NCBI GenBank assembly: GCA_963770155.1
Contig: CAVYOE010000001.1
Coordinates: 186,001 to 250,000 of the forward strand
Direction: 5' to 3'
Source: CAVYOE01 sp963770155
GTDB taxonomy: Bacteria > Actinomycetota > Thermoleophilia > Solirubrobacterales > 70-9
Length of the DNA: 64,000 nucleotides
Below, piece after piece: positions 1 to 8,031 of this stretch (position 1 is the stretch's first letter; each line of letters begins with the position of its first letter). The notes beneath the pieces are model-generated. The model was not told the origin of the DNA, did not search any database, and saw only the letters and a program-made list of their open reading frames with translations. The translations under genes were made by a program, and so were the position numbers.

Positions 1-2
1 GC

Positions 3-539
3 CAGACGCTCGGGGTGCTGCTGTTCATCATCACCGAGGCGATGCTGTTCGGGGCGTTCTTCGCCTCCTACTTCTTCCTGAGGGTCGTCGCCAACGAGGG
101 CCCGTGGCCGCCGGAAGGGTTCGAGCTCCCGGTGGCGGTCGCCGGAGTCAACACGCTGATCCTGGTCTCATCGAGCCTCACCGTTCACTGGGCGCTCGAA
201 TCGATCAAGCGGAACAACCGCCGCGGTCTGCAGCTGGGCCTGCTGACGACGTTCTTACTCGGCGCGACCTTCCTCTTCATCCAGATCAACGAGTACGTCC
301 ACATCGGCTTCAGTGCCCGCGACGAGGCTTTCGGCTCGATCTTCTACGGGCTCACCGGGCTCCACGGCGCCCACGTCTTCGTCGGCCTCACCCTGCTCGC
401 CTTCGCCAACATCCGAGCCTGGCGCGGCCACTTCGGGCCCGAGGCCAAGGACCACCTCGGCGTCGAGATGCCGGGGATCTACTGGCACTTCGTCGACGTG
501 ATGTGGATCATCGTGTTCACGACGGTCTATATCCTCTAG
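3..539 (+). CDS. ctaE: Haem-copper oxidase subunit III, 5' end cut off
   Basis: Membrane subunit III of a terminal haem-copper oxidase. The frame is open to the left edge, so the true start lies outside the window. The visible part has the subunit III signature: a helix with FIITEAMLFGAFFASYFF, the stretch HIGFSARDEAFGSIFYGLTG, then LHGAHVFVGL and a final helix with YWHFVDVMWI. Conserved Glu and His residues of the family are in place. The short length fits the five-helix bacterial type. Subunits I and II are expected upstream, which would make this a separate and presumably functional oxidase operon from the minus-strand cox genes at 8-10.7 kb. Confidence 0.93.
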   Translation, partial: QTLGVLLFIITEAMLFGAFFASYFFLRVVANEGPWPPEGFELPVAVAGVNTLILVSSSLTVHWALESIKRNNRRGLQLGLLTTFLLGATFLFIQINEYVHIGFSARDEAFGSIFYGLTGLHGAHVFVGLTLLAFANIRAWRGHFGPEAKDHLGVEMPGIYWHFVDVMWIIVFTTVYIL

Positions 540-588
540 CTCCCACTCGGGGGCCAGACCCCGAAACAAGCCAAGGGAGGGTGTTGAG

Positions 589-1947
589 GTGGCGAGGGGC
601 ATTTCTGCTCGTGTTTGGCTCACCGGCATCGCGGGCCTGATCTTGATCCTGGCGGTCCCGGCATCTTCCCCCGGTGCGACCGTGACAGTCGACGGCTCGC
701 CCCTCAACATCAGCACCGACGAGGTCGGGCAGGTCCAGGCGGTATTCGACAGTGATTGTGGCTGCGGACAGTTCGACGGGGACGGAGCCGGGCTCTTCAT
801 CGGAATGGGCGACCCCACCCTCGTCGACCTCACGCCGGGGTCCGGACCGACTTCGGGGGGCACTGGTACCGCGGCCGACCCATTCACACTGACGACCCAG
901 TACTTGGCTACCGGGAACAATGGCGACCTCAACATCCTGCAGGTCGACAGCTACGTTAACGGCGAGAACGGCTTTTCCTCGACCTACACGATCACGAGGG
1001 ACCCGCTCAGTCTCCAGGACCCGGTCCCGTACCGCGCCATCCTTTTCGCCGACCTCTATCCGGGCGGAGAGGACGTCGGACACGGCACGCTGGAGCCGGG
1101 GGCGCCGCGCTTCCTGGGCGCCGTCAGTGACACCTACGAGACCGCGGGCGGGCTGGTGGAGGTCGCCGATTCACCCTGGGATGCATTCCAGGCGGGCGAC
1201 CGCGCAAGTGTCTTCTCGAACATCGCTCCGCTCGGTAGCCCCGGCTTTCCCAACACGGTTGACCCCAGCCTCACCGACTCGGCGATTGGTGTCCAGTGGG
1301 ATGACAGCGCAGTCACGGGCGTCGGCACCGGCAACCCCTCTGACACCTACAGGGTCCGGTGGGAGTTCCACCGGGTGCCGGCTCCAGTCCACGGGCAGAA
1401 GATCGTCGTCCGCCCTGTCAGCGGCACCGTTCTGGTCAAGGCGCCCGGGCACGCCAACTTCCGCCAGCTCTTTGACGGCCGCCGGATCCCAGTTGGCTCC
1501 GAGATCGACGCGCGAGGCGGTTTCGTTGAAGTCACCTCCGAGCGCGGCAATGGGACCAAGGACATCGCGACCTTCTGGCAGGGCATGTTCCAGGCACTGC
1601 AAAAGCCGGCGCCGACAGCGCCCCTGAACGCGAGACTCTCCGAGCGGCTCTCCTGCAAGAGCAAGGGCAGGAAGGCAATCGCCGCCACTTGGGGATTGCG
1701 GCGCGCGGCTGCGAGCGCCGGCGCCTCCCGGCGGCTCTGGGCCAAGGGAACCGGTCGCTTCCGCACAACGGGCTACCGCGGCTCGGCCACAATCCGCGGG
1801 ACCGAGTGGCTGACGCAGGACCGCTGTCGCGGCAAGAAGCGCTCAACCAGGTTCCGGGTCCGCAGCGGCGTGCTCGCGATCGACGACTTCACCAAGAAGA
1901 AGAACGTGAACAAGGTGCTGCGCAGGGGCGGGTACACGGCGAAGTGA
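589..1947 (+). CDS. Secreted protein with C-terminal FecR-like domain
   Basis: About 452 residues. Starts at GTG after a GGGAGG-type ribosome binding site. An N-terminal signal peptide (LTGIAGLILILAVPASSPGA) indicates export. Residues about 30-260 are an unrecognised beta-rich region. From about residue 265 comes a FecR-like domain: RPVSGTVLVK, IPVGSEIDARGG, then after a basic linker LWAKGTGRFRTTG, GSATIRGTEWLTQD and IDDFTK. The same C-terminal module occurs in the next gene (opposite strand) and in the protein at 12678-15632. It converges with the next gene, with only 15 bases between stops. Function unknown; I would call it an envelope or surface protein. Confidence 0.8.
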   Translation: MARGISARVWLTGIAGLILILAVPASSPGATVTVDGSPLNISTDEVGQVQAVFDSDCGCGQFDGDGAGLFIGMGDPTLVDLTPGSGPTSGGTGTAADPFTLTTQYLATGNNGDLNILQVDSYVNGENGFSSTYTITRDPLSLQDPVPYRAILFADLYPGGEDVGHGTLEPGAPRFLGAVSDTYETAGGLVEVADSPWDAFQAGDRASVFSNIAPLGSPGFPNTVDPSLTDSAIGVQWDDSAVTGVGTGNPSDTYRVRWEFHRVPAPVHGQKIVVRPVSGTVLVKAPGHANFRQLFDGRRIPVGSEIDARGGFVEVTSERGNGTKDIATFWQGMFQALQKPAPTAPLNARLSERLSCKSKGRKAIAATWGLRRAAASAGASRRLWAKGTGRFRTTGYRGSATIRGTEWLTQDRCRGKKRSTRFRVRSGVLAIDDFTKKKNVNKVLRRGGYTAK

Positions 1948-1962
1948 GCGGCCGCCGGCCCG

Positions 1963-4107
1963 CTACTTCTTTTTCTTCTTCTTCTTCTTTTTCGGCTTCG
2001 GGGTGGCGGTCTTGTACGTTTGCCCTGGGTTGAGGAGGGCGTCGATCCCGGCGGGCTTGGTGAAGTCGTCGATCTCGATCGTCCCCTCGGTCACCTGAAA
2101 GAAGGTCTGCTGGGTGGTGCGGGTACAGGTGTCCTGGGTCAGCCAAGTCGTGCCCCTGACGGTGGCCGATCCCTTGAAACCGCGGGTGCGGAACTTGCCC
2201 TTGCCGCTGCCCCAGAGGCTGCGGCTGCCGCTGGCGCTCGTCGCGGCGCTCTTGCCCTTGCCCTTCTTCTTGGCGCCGGTGTTCTCGCACTGGGGGAGAT
2301 CCTGGTCCAGCTCCATCGTCGCCAGGCCTCCGCCACCCGCAGCCTGGGTCACCTTGAACATACCGTCGTAGAAGCTCGCGGTTTGCGTCCGCAGCTCCGA
2401 ATTCGTGGTGGTGATGTCGGCGCGACCGGTACGGGCGTCAATCGAGGAGCCGATCGGGAGCTGGATCGAGTGCTCGATCAGGAAGAAGACGTCCTCGCCG
2501 ATGATCTTCTTCCTTCGCTTTTTCTTCTTCCCCTTCTTGCCCTTCGCCTTCAGCTTCTTGATCGTGCTCTTCTCGTCGCCCGGGAAGCTGGCAAAGATCG
2601 TCCCTGCGGTGGGCCGGACATTGAAGGTGGCGCCGTCGGCTACCAGGCTGGGCTCGGCGAGGGTCCGGTGGAAGATGTCGAAATCGTTGTTGGTATCGCC
2701 GAGGACCAGGTTGGGAGCTCCTGAGGAGAAGACGACGGCACCGCCGTCGCGCGCCATCTGCGGAATGCGAGAGATGTTCCCGACCGGTTCCGCGCCGAGC
2801 ACTCCGCTCTGCCTGCTGGCCATGAAGGTGACCTGGTTCAGGTTGTCGCGAACCAAGACGCTCGAGTTGGGGATGTCGCCGAAGACGAGGTTGGTGGCAA
2901 AGGTGCTGAAGGCCGCAAAGCGGCCGTCGAACGAGAGCGAGCCGTCGTCGGAGCCGCCGTCGTTCCCGGGTGCGCCGGTCGGACCGGAGGCCCTGGAGAC
3001 GAGGGTCGTGGTCGAGCTCGGGGCCCAGGGCGCCGGGGCGCGATTGCGCACGTAGACCTGGCTGTATCCGCCGCCGCCGTTCTCGAGCTCCGGGGAGGAG
3101 GTGTGGAAGGTGACCGCGTTGCCGTCACCCGAGATCGCATGGTGGGTGTTGCTGTCGACGCCGGTGGAAAGCTGGCCGCCGGCGGCGCTCAGGGAAACGC
3201 GCTCGGTGCTGCCGCCGCCGTCGAAGTCGCGCACGAAGACGTCGCGGGCGCCATTCGAATCGATGGGATCGGTTGAAGGCGGCGCCGGGTTGACCTCCCC
3301 CAACAGGAGGTCATTGGTCGCCTCGGCATAGAACGAGACCTCGGACCCGTCGCTCGAAACCGCCCTCGGCGTGGTGATGATGGCGCCGTTGTTCCCGGTC
3401 GCCGCCATGTCGTTTCGCTGGCTCACCAGCTTGGTGGTGTTATTGACCAGGTCGCGAATGAAGACGTCGTTCGCGGCCGCCGCCGGGGTGCCGGGATTCT
3501 GGTCCGCGGTGGCCGGGTTCGTGGTCACCGGGCTCGGATGCACAAAGGCGACGTGGTTGCCATCGCCGGAGATCGAGCTGACGGGGCCGGCACCCTGGAG
3601 CGGCACCTGCCCCGGGGTCGAGCCACTCGCCCCGGTGTTGCGGCTGACCAGGACCGGACTGGTGGCGGCGCAGACGTCGACGACGTAGATGTCGTTGAGG
3701 CTGTTCTGGTCGAAAGTCCCGTCGTAACCGAAATTCGTCGTGAAGCTGATCCGGCAGCCGCTGTCGGATATCGAGGGCGCCTGGTGGCGGAAGCCGTTGA
3801 CGGTGGGGGTGACGTGGATCGTCTGGCCGGTGAGAGTGTCGTGCCGGAAGACATCCTCCTCGCCGGCGACGTGGTCGTCGTCGATGTTGGTCGACTCCGA
3901 ATCGAAGGCGACATAGCGGCCGTCGGCTGAGACGGTCGGCCAGTTGGAGAAGGCGTTGCCCTGAACGCCCGCCAGCTTGCTGACCAGGATGGTGTCATCG
4001 ACGGCCGCCGCTGCGCTGCCGGGCAGGCCAAGGAGCAGCGCCACGACGAAAAGGGCCGCCGCGAGCAGCCGCTGCCCCGCTGTGTCCGAAAGATCCCCCG
4101 CGTGCAC
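1963..4107 (-). CDS. Secreted TolB-type beta-propeller protein with FecR-like domain and poly-Lys tail
   Basis: 714 residues from a GTG start. Signal peptide AALFVVALLLGLPGSAAAA. Residues about 40-450 contain repeated propeller blades of the WD40-like/PD40 type (VSADGRYVAFDSESTN, SISGDGNHVAFVH, AVSSDGSEVSFYAEATN, SFDGRFAAFSTFATN). The C-terminal third carries the FecR-like module (RPTAGTIFASF, LPIGSSIDARTGR, LWGSGKGKFRTRG, GSATVRGTTWLTQDTC, IDDFT) with an extra Lys-rich insertion. The protein ends in an almost pure lysine run. Divergent from the small membrane gene at 4140. Probably surface-associated; ligand unknown. Confidence 0.82.
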   Translation of the reverse strand: MHAGDLSDTAGQRLLAAALFVVALLLGLPGSAAAAVDDTILVSKLAGVQGNAFSNWPTVSADGRYVAFDSESTNIDDDHVAGEEDVFRHDTLTGQTIHVTPTVNGFRHQAPSISDSGCRISFTTNFGYDGTFDQNSLNDIYVVDVCAATSPVLVSRNTGASGSTPGQVPLQGAGPVSSISGDGNHVAFVHPSPVTTNPATADQNPGTPAAAANDVFIRDLVNNTTKLVSQRNDMAATGNNGAIITTPRAVSSDGSEVSFYAEATNDLLLGEVNPAPPSTDPIDSNGARDVFVRDFDGGGSTERVSLSAAGGQLSTGVDSNTHHAISGDGNAVTFHTSSPELENGGGGYSQVYVRNRAPAPWAPSSTTTLVSRASGPTGAPGNDGGSDDGSLSFDGRFAAFSTFATNLVFGDIPNSSVLVRDNLNQVTFMASRQSGVLGAEPVGNISRIPQMARDGGAVVFSSGAPNLVLGDTNNDFDIFHRTLAEPSLVADGATFNVRPTAGTIFASFPGDEKSTIKKLKAKGKKGKKKKRRKKIIGEDVFFLIEHSIQLPIGSSIDARTGRADITTTNSELRTQTASFYDGMFKVTQAAGGGGLATMELDQDLPQCENTGAKKKGKGKSAATSASGSRSLWGSGKGKFRTRGFKGSATVRGTTWLTQDTCTRTTQQTFFQVTEGTIEIDDFTKPAGIDALLNPGQTYKTATPKPKKKKKKKKK
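1966..1993. repeat. Simple TTC/TTT repeat encoding a poly-lysine tail
   Basis: Low-complexity pyrimidine tract on the + strand, coding for the run of about nine lysines that ends the propeller protein on the - strand. It may vary in length between strains and is prone to sequencing slippage. Confidence 0.8.
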
Positions 4108-4139
4108 TGCCGCAGAACTCTAGCGGCCATAGGCTTGCG

Positions 4140-4382
4140 GTGCAGCAATTGGGCCAAGACGCGGAAAACGACAACACGAGCGGGGCGCGGAATCCATTCC
4201 GGCGCGAGGAGGACGCGTTCAGGATCCTCGCGATGATCGTCGGGGCGGCCGCGGCCGTGATCGCGACCTCACTGCTGATCGGGCCGGTCGCCGGGGCGTT
4301 GCTCGGACTGGTCCTGGCGGCTTGGGGCGGGGTCCGCGCGTGGCGCTGGCTTCGAGCCGGGCTCAGCGACCCCGAGGCCTGA
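4140..4382 (+). CDS. Small two-helix membrane protein
   Basis: 80 residues from a GTG start. Hydrophilic N-terminus of about 28 residues, then two closely spaced hydrophobic segments (ILAMIVGAAAAVIATSLLI and GALLGLVLAAWGGV) and a short basic/acidic tail. No family recognised. It lies between two minus-strand genes, 32 bases from the propeller gene start and 8 bases from the cytochrome c stop. Confidence 0.55.
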   Translation: MQQLGQDAENDNTSGARNPFRREEDAFRILAMIVGAAAAVIATSLLIGPVAGALLGLVLAAWGGVRAWRWLRAGLSDPEA

Positions 4383-4390
4383 AACCGGCC

Positions 4391-5083
4391 TTACTTCCCG
4401 CCGCCGGTGCTCTGCATCAGGTAGTCGACCAGGCCCTTGATGTCGTCCTGGGTCAGGGTCGTTTCGAAGGTGTCAGGCATCACCCCCGGGCCGAAGCCCG
4501 ATGAGATCTTGGCCTCGGGCTCGACGATCGACTCGGTGATCTCCTCGGCGGACTGGCCGGAGAGGACCTCGTCGAGGTTGGGGCCGGTGGTCGAGGTCGA
4601 GTTGGCCGCCGCGAGCGTGTGACAGATGCCGCACTGCTCTGCGAACAGCTCAGGCGGCGGCAGCTTCGGCGGCTTGATCCCGGGAATGCCGGCGACGCTG
4701 GCGACGTAGGTGGCGACATCGTCAAGGTCGTCGCCGCTGACCAACTTTGCCGGCATGTAGATGTCGGTGTCCTCCGGTGACGCCGGCCGCGGGTTCTCGA
4801 CCTGCGAGGCAACGACGCCCTCGATCGTGTCTTGGTCCTGTCCGTCAGCGCGGGCCTGGGCAAAGGCAGCGTCGAGGTCCGGGCCGATGTCGGCCTGGGT
4901 CCCCGCCTCCGCCAGGGTGTGGCAGGTGCCGCACTGCTGCTGGAACAGCATGCGGCCGTTCTCTGCGTCGGCGTCCTCCTGCAGGTCGCAGCCGCTCGCG
5001 GCAAAGGCGACGGCGGCTGCGGTGGCGGCAACCAGAATGCCGCCGCGGACGTGCGTGGAGTTCAGACGCCGGGGTCGCTTCAT
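4391..5083 (-). CDS. Di-haem cytochrome c lipoprotein
   Basis: 230 residues. Basic N-terminus, hydrophobic segment and a lipobox (AASGC, Cys at about 32), so it is predicted to be a membrane-anchored lipoprotein outside the cell. Two class I cytochrome c domains each have a CxxCH haem site: QCGTCH at residues 51-55 and QCGICH at 151-155, each followed by a candidate distal Met (YMPAKL and VMPDTF). It likely carries electrons between a quinol-oxidising complex and a terminal oxidase. It could also be the cytochrome module of an alternative complex III-type system; the neighbourhood does not settle this. Confidence 0.88.
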   Translation of the reverse strand: MKRPRRLNSTHVRGGILVAATAAAVAFAASGCDLQEDADAENGRMLFQQQCGTCHTLAEAGTQADIGPDLDAAFAQARADGQDQDTIEGVVASQVENPRPASPEDTDIYMPAKLVSGDDLDDVATYVASVAGIPGIKPPKLPPPELFAEQCGICHTLAAANSTSTTGPNLDEVLSGQSAEEITESIVEPEAKISSGFGPGVMPDTFETTLTQDDIKGLVDYLMQSTGGGK

Positions 5084-5182
5084 CGACGCGTGATCCTATT
5101 AGGCCGACGCCTGGGATAAGCTTGCGTCAAAGGTCACTTGAACCGATTTAGGGCCGAATCAAGCAAGTAGGAGGATGGGTTA

Positions 5183-5584
5183 GTGGAAGTTCGCGAGGGC
5201 ATGTCGAGCATCGTGCTGGCGGTCGGTCCCCAGCACACCCTTCGCCAAACGGCGGTCAAGATGGTGGAGAAGGGGACCGGGTCAGCCCTCGTCTTCGACG
5301 ACGAGCAGCCCGGCCCGCGGATCATCACCGAGCGCGACATCCTCTCTTCGCTGGGCGCGGGTCAGGATCCGGACACCGAGAAGGTCGCGGATCACATGAG
5401 CGACAGCGTCATCTCCGCGACACCGGGCTGGAGTCTCGAGCGCGCCGCCCAGGAGATGACCAAGCGCAACATCCGGCATCTGGTCGTGGTCGATGGCGGC
5501 GAGCTGGTCGGCGTTCTGTCCATGCGCGACATCGTCCGCTGCTGGACCAGCGAGGGCGCGACGGTTTCGGTGACGCCCCCGTAG
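5183..5584 (+). CDS. CBS-pair domain protein
   Basis: 133 residues from a GTG preceded by AGGAGG with 7-8 bases spacing. Two CBS motifs make up the whole protein: residues about 8-60 (ending RIITERDILSSLGAG) and 70-128 (RNIRHLVVVDGGELVGVLSMRDIVR). Such stand-alone CBS pairs normally bind adenosyl nucleotides and act as energy or redox sensors. No partner domain is fused. Divergently placed relative to the cytochrome c gene, so the two may share an intergenic control region. Confidence 0.88.
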   Translation: MEVREGMSSIVLAVGPQHTLRQTAVKMVEKGTGSALVFDDEQPGPRIITERDILSSLGAGQDPDTEKVADHMSDSVISATPGWSLERAAQEMTKRNIRHLVVVDGGELVGVLSMRDIVRCWTSEGATVSVTPP

Positions 5585-5594
5585 GGGCGAGCGG

Positions 5595-5846
5595 CTAGCG
5601 GGAGCGCTGCAGGGGGATGGGAGCTGTGGAAAGCCGCTGCCTGCGGGGAAGCTGCACCAGCTCGCGCCGCGCGCGGCGGAGCCAGGCGAGCTTCGCCAGG
5701 ACGACGACGATCGCTCCGATCACCGCGTAGGGCCACCAGGTGAACAGACCGACGATCAGACTCGCAAGCCCGGCCGCGAGAATGGCCGGGACCCAGGACG
5801 CCGGCGGGGTCACCACCAGCTCGGTCGGCTCCGGGGTCTCGTTCAT
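5595..5846 (-). CDS. Small membrane protein, last gene of the cta operon
   Basis: 83 residues (MNETPEPTEL...). Two hydrophobic segments (ASWVPAILAAGLASLIVGL and WWPYAVIGAIVVVLAKLAWL), then a basic tail. Its ATG overlaps the TGA stop of the 36-residue peptide upstream (ATGA), so the two are probably translationally coupled. Size, topology and position behind ctaB suggest an oxidase accessory or subunit IV-like peptide; this is inference. A longer in-frame reading upstream is out of keeping with the coupled start. Confidence 0.65.
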   Translation of the reverse strand: MNETPEPTELVVTPPASWVPAILAAGLASLIVGLFTWWPYAVIGAIVVVLAKLAWLRRARRELVQLPRRQRLSTAPIPLQRSR

Positions 5847-5953
5847 CCGAGGTAGAGAACCGAAACGTAGAAGGCGGCGCCGAAGATGAACAGGGCGAGG
5901 CCTCCGAAGAACATGCCACTGCGAAGCCTGGCGTAGGCACTGTCGCGATCCAT
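5843..5953 (-). CDS. 36-residue single-helix membrane peptide
   Basis: Short gene starting MDRDSAYARLRSGM and ending SVLYLG. It has one predicted membrane helix of about 20 residues rich in Phe and Gly. It begins 14 bases after the ctaB stop, and its TGA overlaps the ATG of the following membrane gene. This tight coupling and the hydrophobic single-helix design support a real gene, probably a small oxidase-associated subunit. It is too short for most gene callers. Confidence 0.6.
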   Translation of the reverse strand: MDRDSAYARLRSGMFFGGLALFIFGAAFYVSVLYLG

Positions 5954-5967
5954 CGGCGGGTTGTCTA

Positions 5968-6939
5968 TCAGAGCGCCCGGTCCAGGGCCATCGCAACGAA
6001 GAGCAGCGCGAGGTAGAGCAGCGAGCTCAGGTAGAGGCGGCGGGCCGCCTGCCGCGACGGTTGCGCCAGCAGTGCCGCCGCGAGCCCGATGAAGCAGGCG
6101 CCGAGCGTCAGGGCCGCGACCAGGTAGGCGGCACCAAAGAGGCCGGTGGCGACCGGCAGCGTGGTCAGGGCGACCAGCAGCAGCGAGTAAAGGACGATCT
6201 GGCGGCGGGTCGCGGCCTCACCGGCGACCACCGGCAGCATCGGGACCCCGGTCCGCGCGTAATCCTCGGCGATCAGCAGCGACAGGGCCCAGAAGTGGGG
6301 CGGAGTCCAGCAGAAGACGACCGCGAACAGCCAGAGCGCATCAAGGCTGAGCTGTCCGGTTGCCGCCGCCCATCCGACCAGCGGAGGGACAGCGCCGGCG
6401 GCACCACCGAGGACGATGTTCTGCGGCGTCCGGGGCTTCAGCCAGATCGTGTAGAGAAAGACGTAGCCGAGCAGGCCCGTTGCCGCAAGGGCCGCCGACA
6501 GCGGGTTGACCGTCAGCGCCAGTTGCACCACGGCACTGGCTCCGAGGGCGATCCCGAAGACGAGTCCGTGCCAGGGCTCGACCCTGCCGCTTGCGATCGG
6601 CCGCGAGCGGGTCCGGGCCATACGGGCGTCGGACTCGCGCTCGAGGTAGTGGTTGATCGCCCCGGCGCCGCCGGCTGCGAGATAGCCGCCGAGCATCGTC
6701 CAGAGCACCGTGGCCAGCGCGGGACCGCCCGGATCGGCGACGAACATCGCCGCGACCGTGGTCAGCAGCAAGAGGGAGATGATTCGCGGCTTGGTCAGCG
6801 CGACGTAGTCGCGAACGATCTCGATTGTGTCGCGCCGCGCCGTATCGGCCGAACGGGGGCGAACCCGCGGCGGCACCGCGACCTGCGGCCCGGCCCTTTC
6901 CATGCTGGCCCGCTCCAGTGTGGTGGTCTTGGCCTCCAC
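5968..6939 (-). CDS. ctaB: Protohaem IX farnesyltransferase (haem O synthase)
   Basis: UbiA-family membrane prenyltransferase that adds a farnesyl group to haem B to make haem O. Motifs: TKPRIISLLLLTT near the N-terminus, the metal-diphosphate motif NHYLERESDARMARTRSRP (first Asp of the usual motif is Glu), YTIWLKPRTPQN with GGAAGAVPPLVGWAA, and CWTPPHFWALS. About 324 residues from the GTG chosen 10 bases after the ctaA stop; an ATG at 6903 is an alternative. It works with CtaA, encoded just upstream, to supply haem A to the oxidase. Confidence 0.93.
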   Translation of the reverse strand: MEAKTTTLERASMERAGPQVAVPPRVRPRSADTARRDTIEIVRDYVALTKPRIISLLLLTTVAAMFVADPGGPALATVLWTMLGGYLAAGGAGAINHYLERESDARMARTRSRPIASGRVEPWHGLVFGIALGASAVVQLALTVNPLSAALAATGLLGYVFLYTIWLKPRTPQNIVLGGAAGAVPPLVGWAAATGQLSLDALWLFAVVFCWTPPHFWALSLLIAEDYARTGVPMLPVVAGEAATRRQIVLYSLLLVALTTLPVATGLFGAAYLVAALTLGACFIGLAAALLAQPSRQAARRLYLSSLLYLALLFVAMALDRAL

Positions 6940-6949
6940 GCCGTGAATC

Positions 6950-8028
6950 CTAGGCGGCCGGGGCTCCCGGCACGTGGCGGGCCGAGGGAGCCGCGCCCTG
7001 GGCGCCGCCGGTGGCGGCTTCGCCGGCTGGTTCCGACGCCCAGGCAAAGCGCATCCCGATCAGGAGCACGGTCCCCCACAGGAGAGTTGCAACGGTCAGA
7101 TGGGCGACGACGAGCGTCGCGTGCTTGCCGAGCCAGACGTTGAGCGCGCCGAGGGCGAGCTGCGCCACCAGCAGCGCAGCGCCGGCCAGGATCAATCGAG
7201 ACCGCACTCCGCGTGCAGCCGCCAGCCCGAGCAGCAGCAGGATCGCCGCAGTGGCGAGATAGACCAGGACCCGGTGGGTGAGGTGGATGTCCACGAGCCT
7301 GGCCTCCCCGAACGGGAAGGCCCGGTCGAGGCACTTCGGGAACTGCTCGCCGCAGGCCAGGTGGGCCCCGTTCACGACCTCCGGACCTCCGGCGCCCTCC
7401 TTCTCGGTCCCGGCGATGTAGCCGCCGGCAACGATCGCTCCGAGAAGCAGAACCGAGGCGACCGTGGCCAGAACAGAAAAGCCTCGGCCGTTAAGGGCCA
7501 TCCGTTTCGAGCCCTTCGCCGGCACCCCCGGACGCGAAGCGGAGGAGGTGCCGGCCATGTGCCACATCCAAAGAAGCAAGCCGAGCAGCAGCATCGCCAG
7601 GCAGAGGTGCGCGGCGACCAGTTCCTCATCGAGGTTCTTCTCGACCGTGAGACCGCCGAGCGCGGCCTGGACGAGGACGAGGCCGCCAGCGTAAAGGCTG
7701 CAGCGCAGCGGCCAGCGAAGATCGCGCAAGTCGCGTCGCGCCCGCCAGGCCAGCGACCGCGATCTGCACGATCACGATCGACGCGATCAGCCGGTGGGTG
7801 AACTCGACCACCGCGTTGGTCTCGCTCAGGAACGGGAGGATCGCGCCCGCCGCAGAGCGGCCAGCCCTCGGTGCCGCTGCCGGCGGGGCCGCACCCCAGG
7901 CCGGACTCGCTCACCCGGACGATCCCCCCGACGACCACCAGTACCAACACGGTCAGGATCGTGATCTCGACCAGACGCCGCCAGCGACGCAGATCGCCGG
8001 CTCCGGCTACCGGAGCGTCGTCAGCCAT
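6950..8028 (-). CDS. ctaA: Haem A synthase (frame broken twice)
   Basis: CtaA oxidises haem O to haem A in the membrane. The N-terminus (VGGIVRVSESGLGCG, GWPLCGG), the segment EFTHRLIASIVIVQIAVA and the remainder (AAHLCLAMLLLG, HLTHRVLVYLATA, VVAHLTVATLLWG) lie in three frames. The breaks are near 7847 and 7750, and each is best explained by one extra G. The conserved membrane histidines and a Cys pair (HLACGEQFPKC) are intact. The start overlaps no other gene; the coxA-like stop is 3 bases upstream. Given the error pattern of this stretch I regard it as an intact gene with sequence errors. Confidence 0.82.
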
Positions 8029-8031
8029 CGG

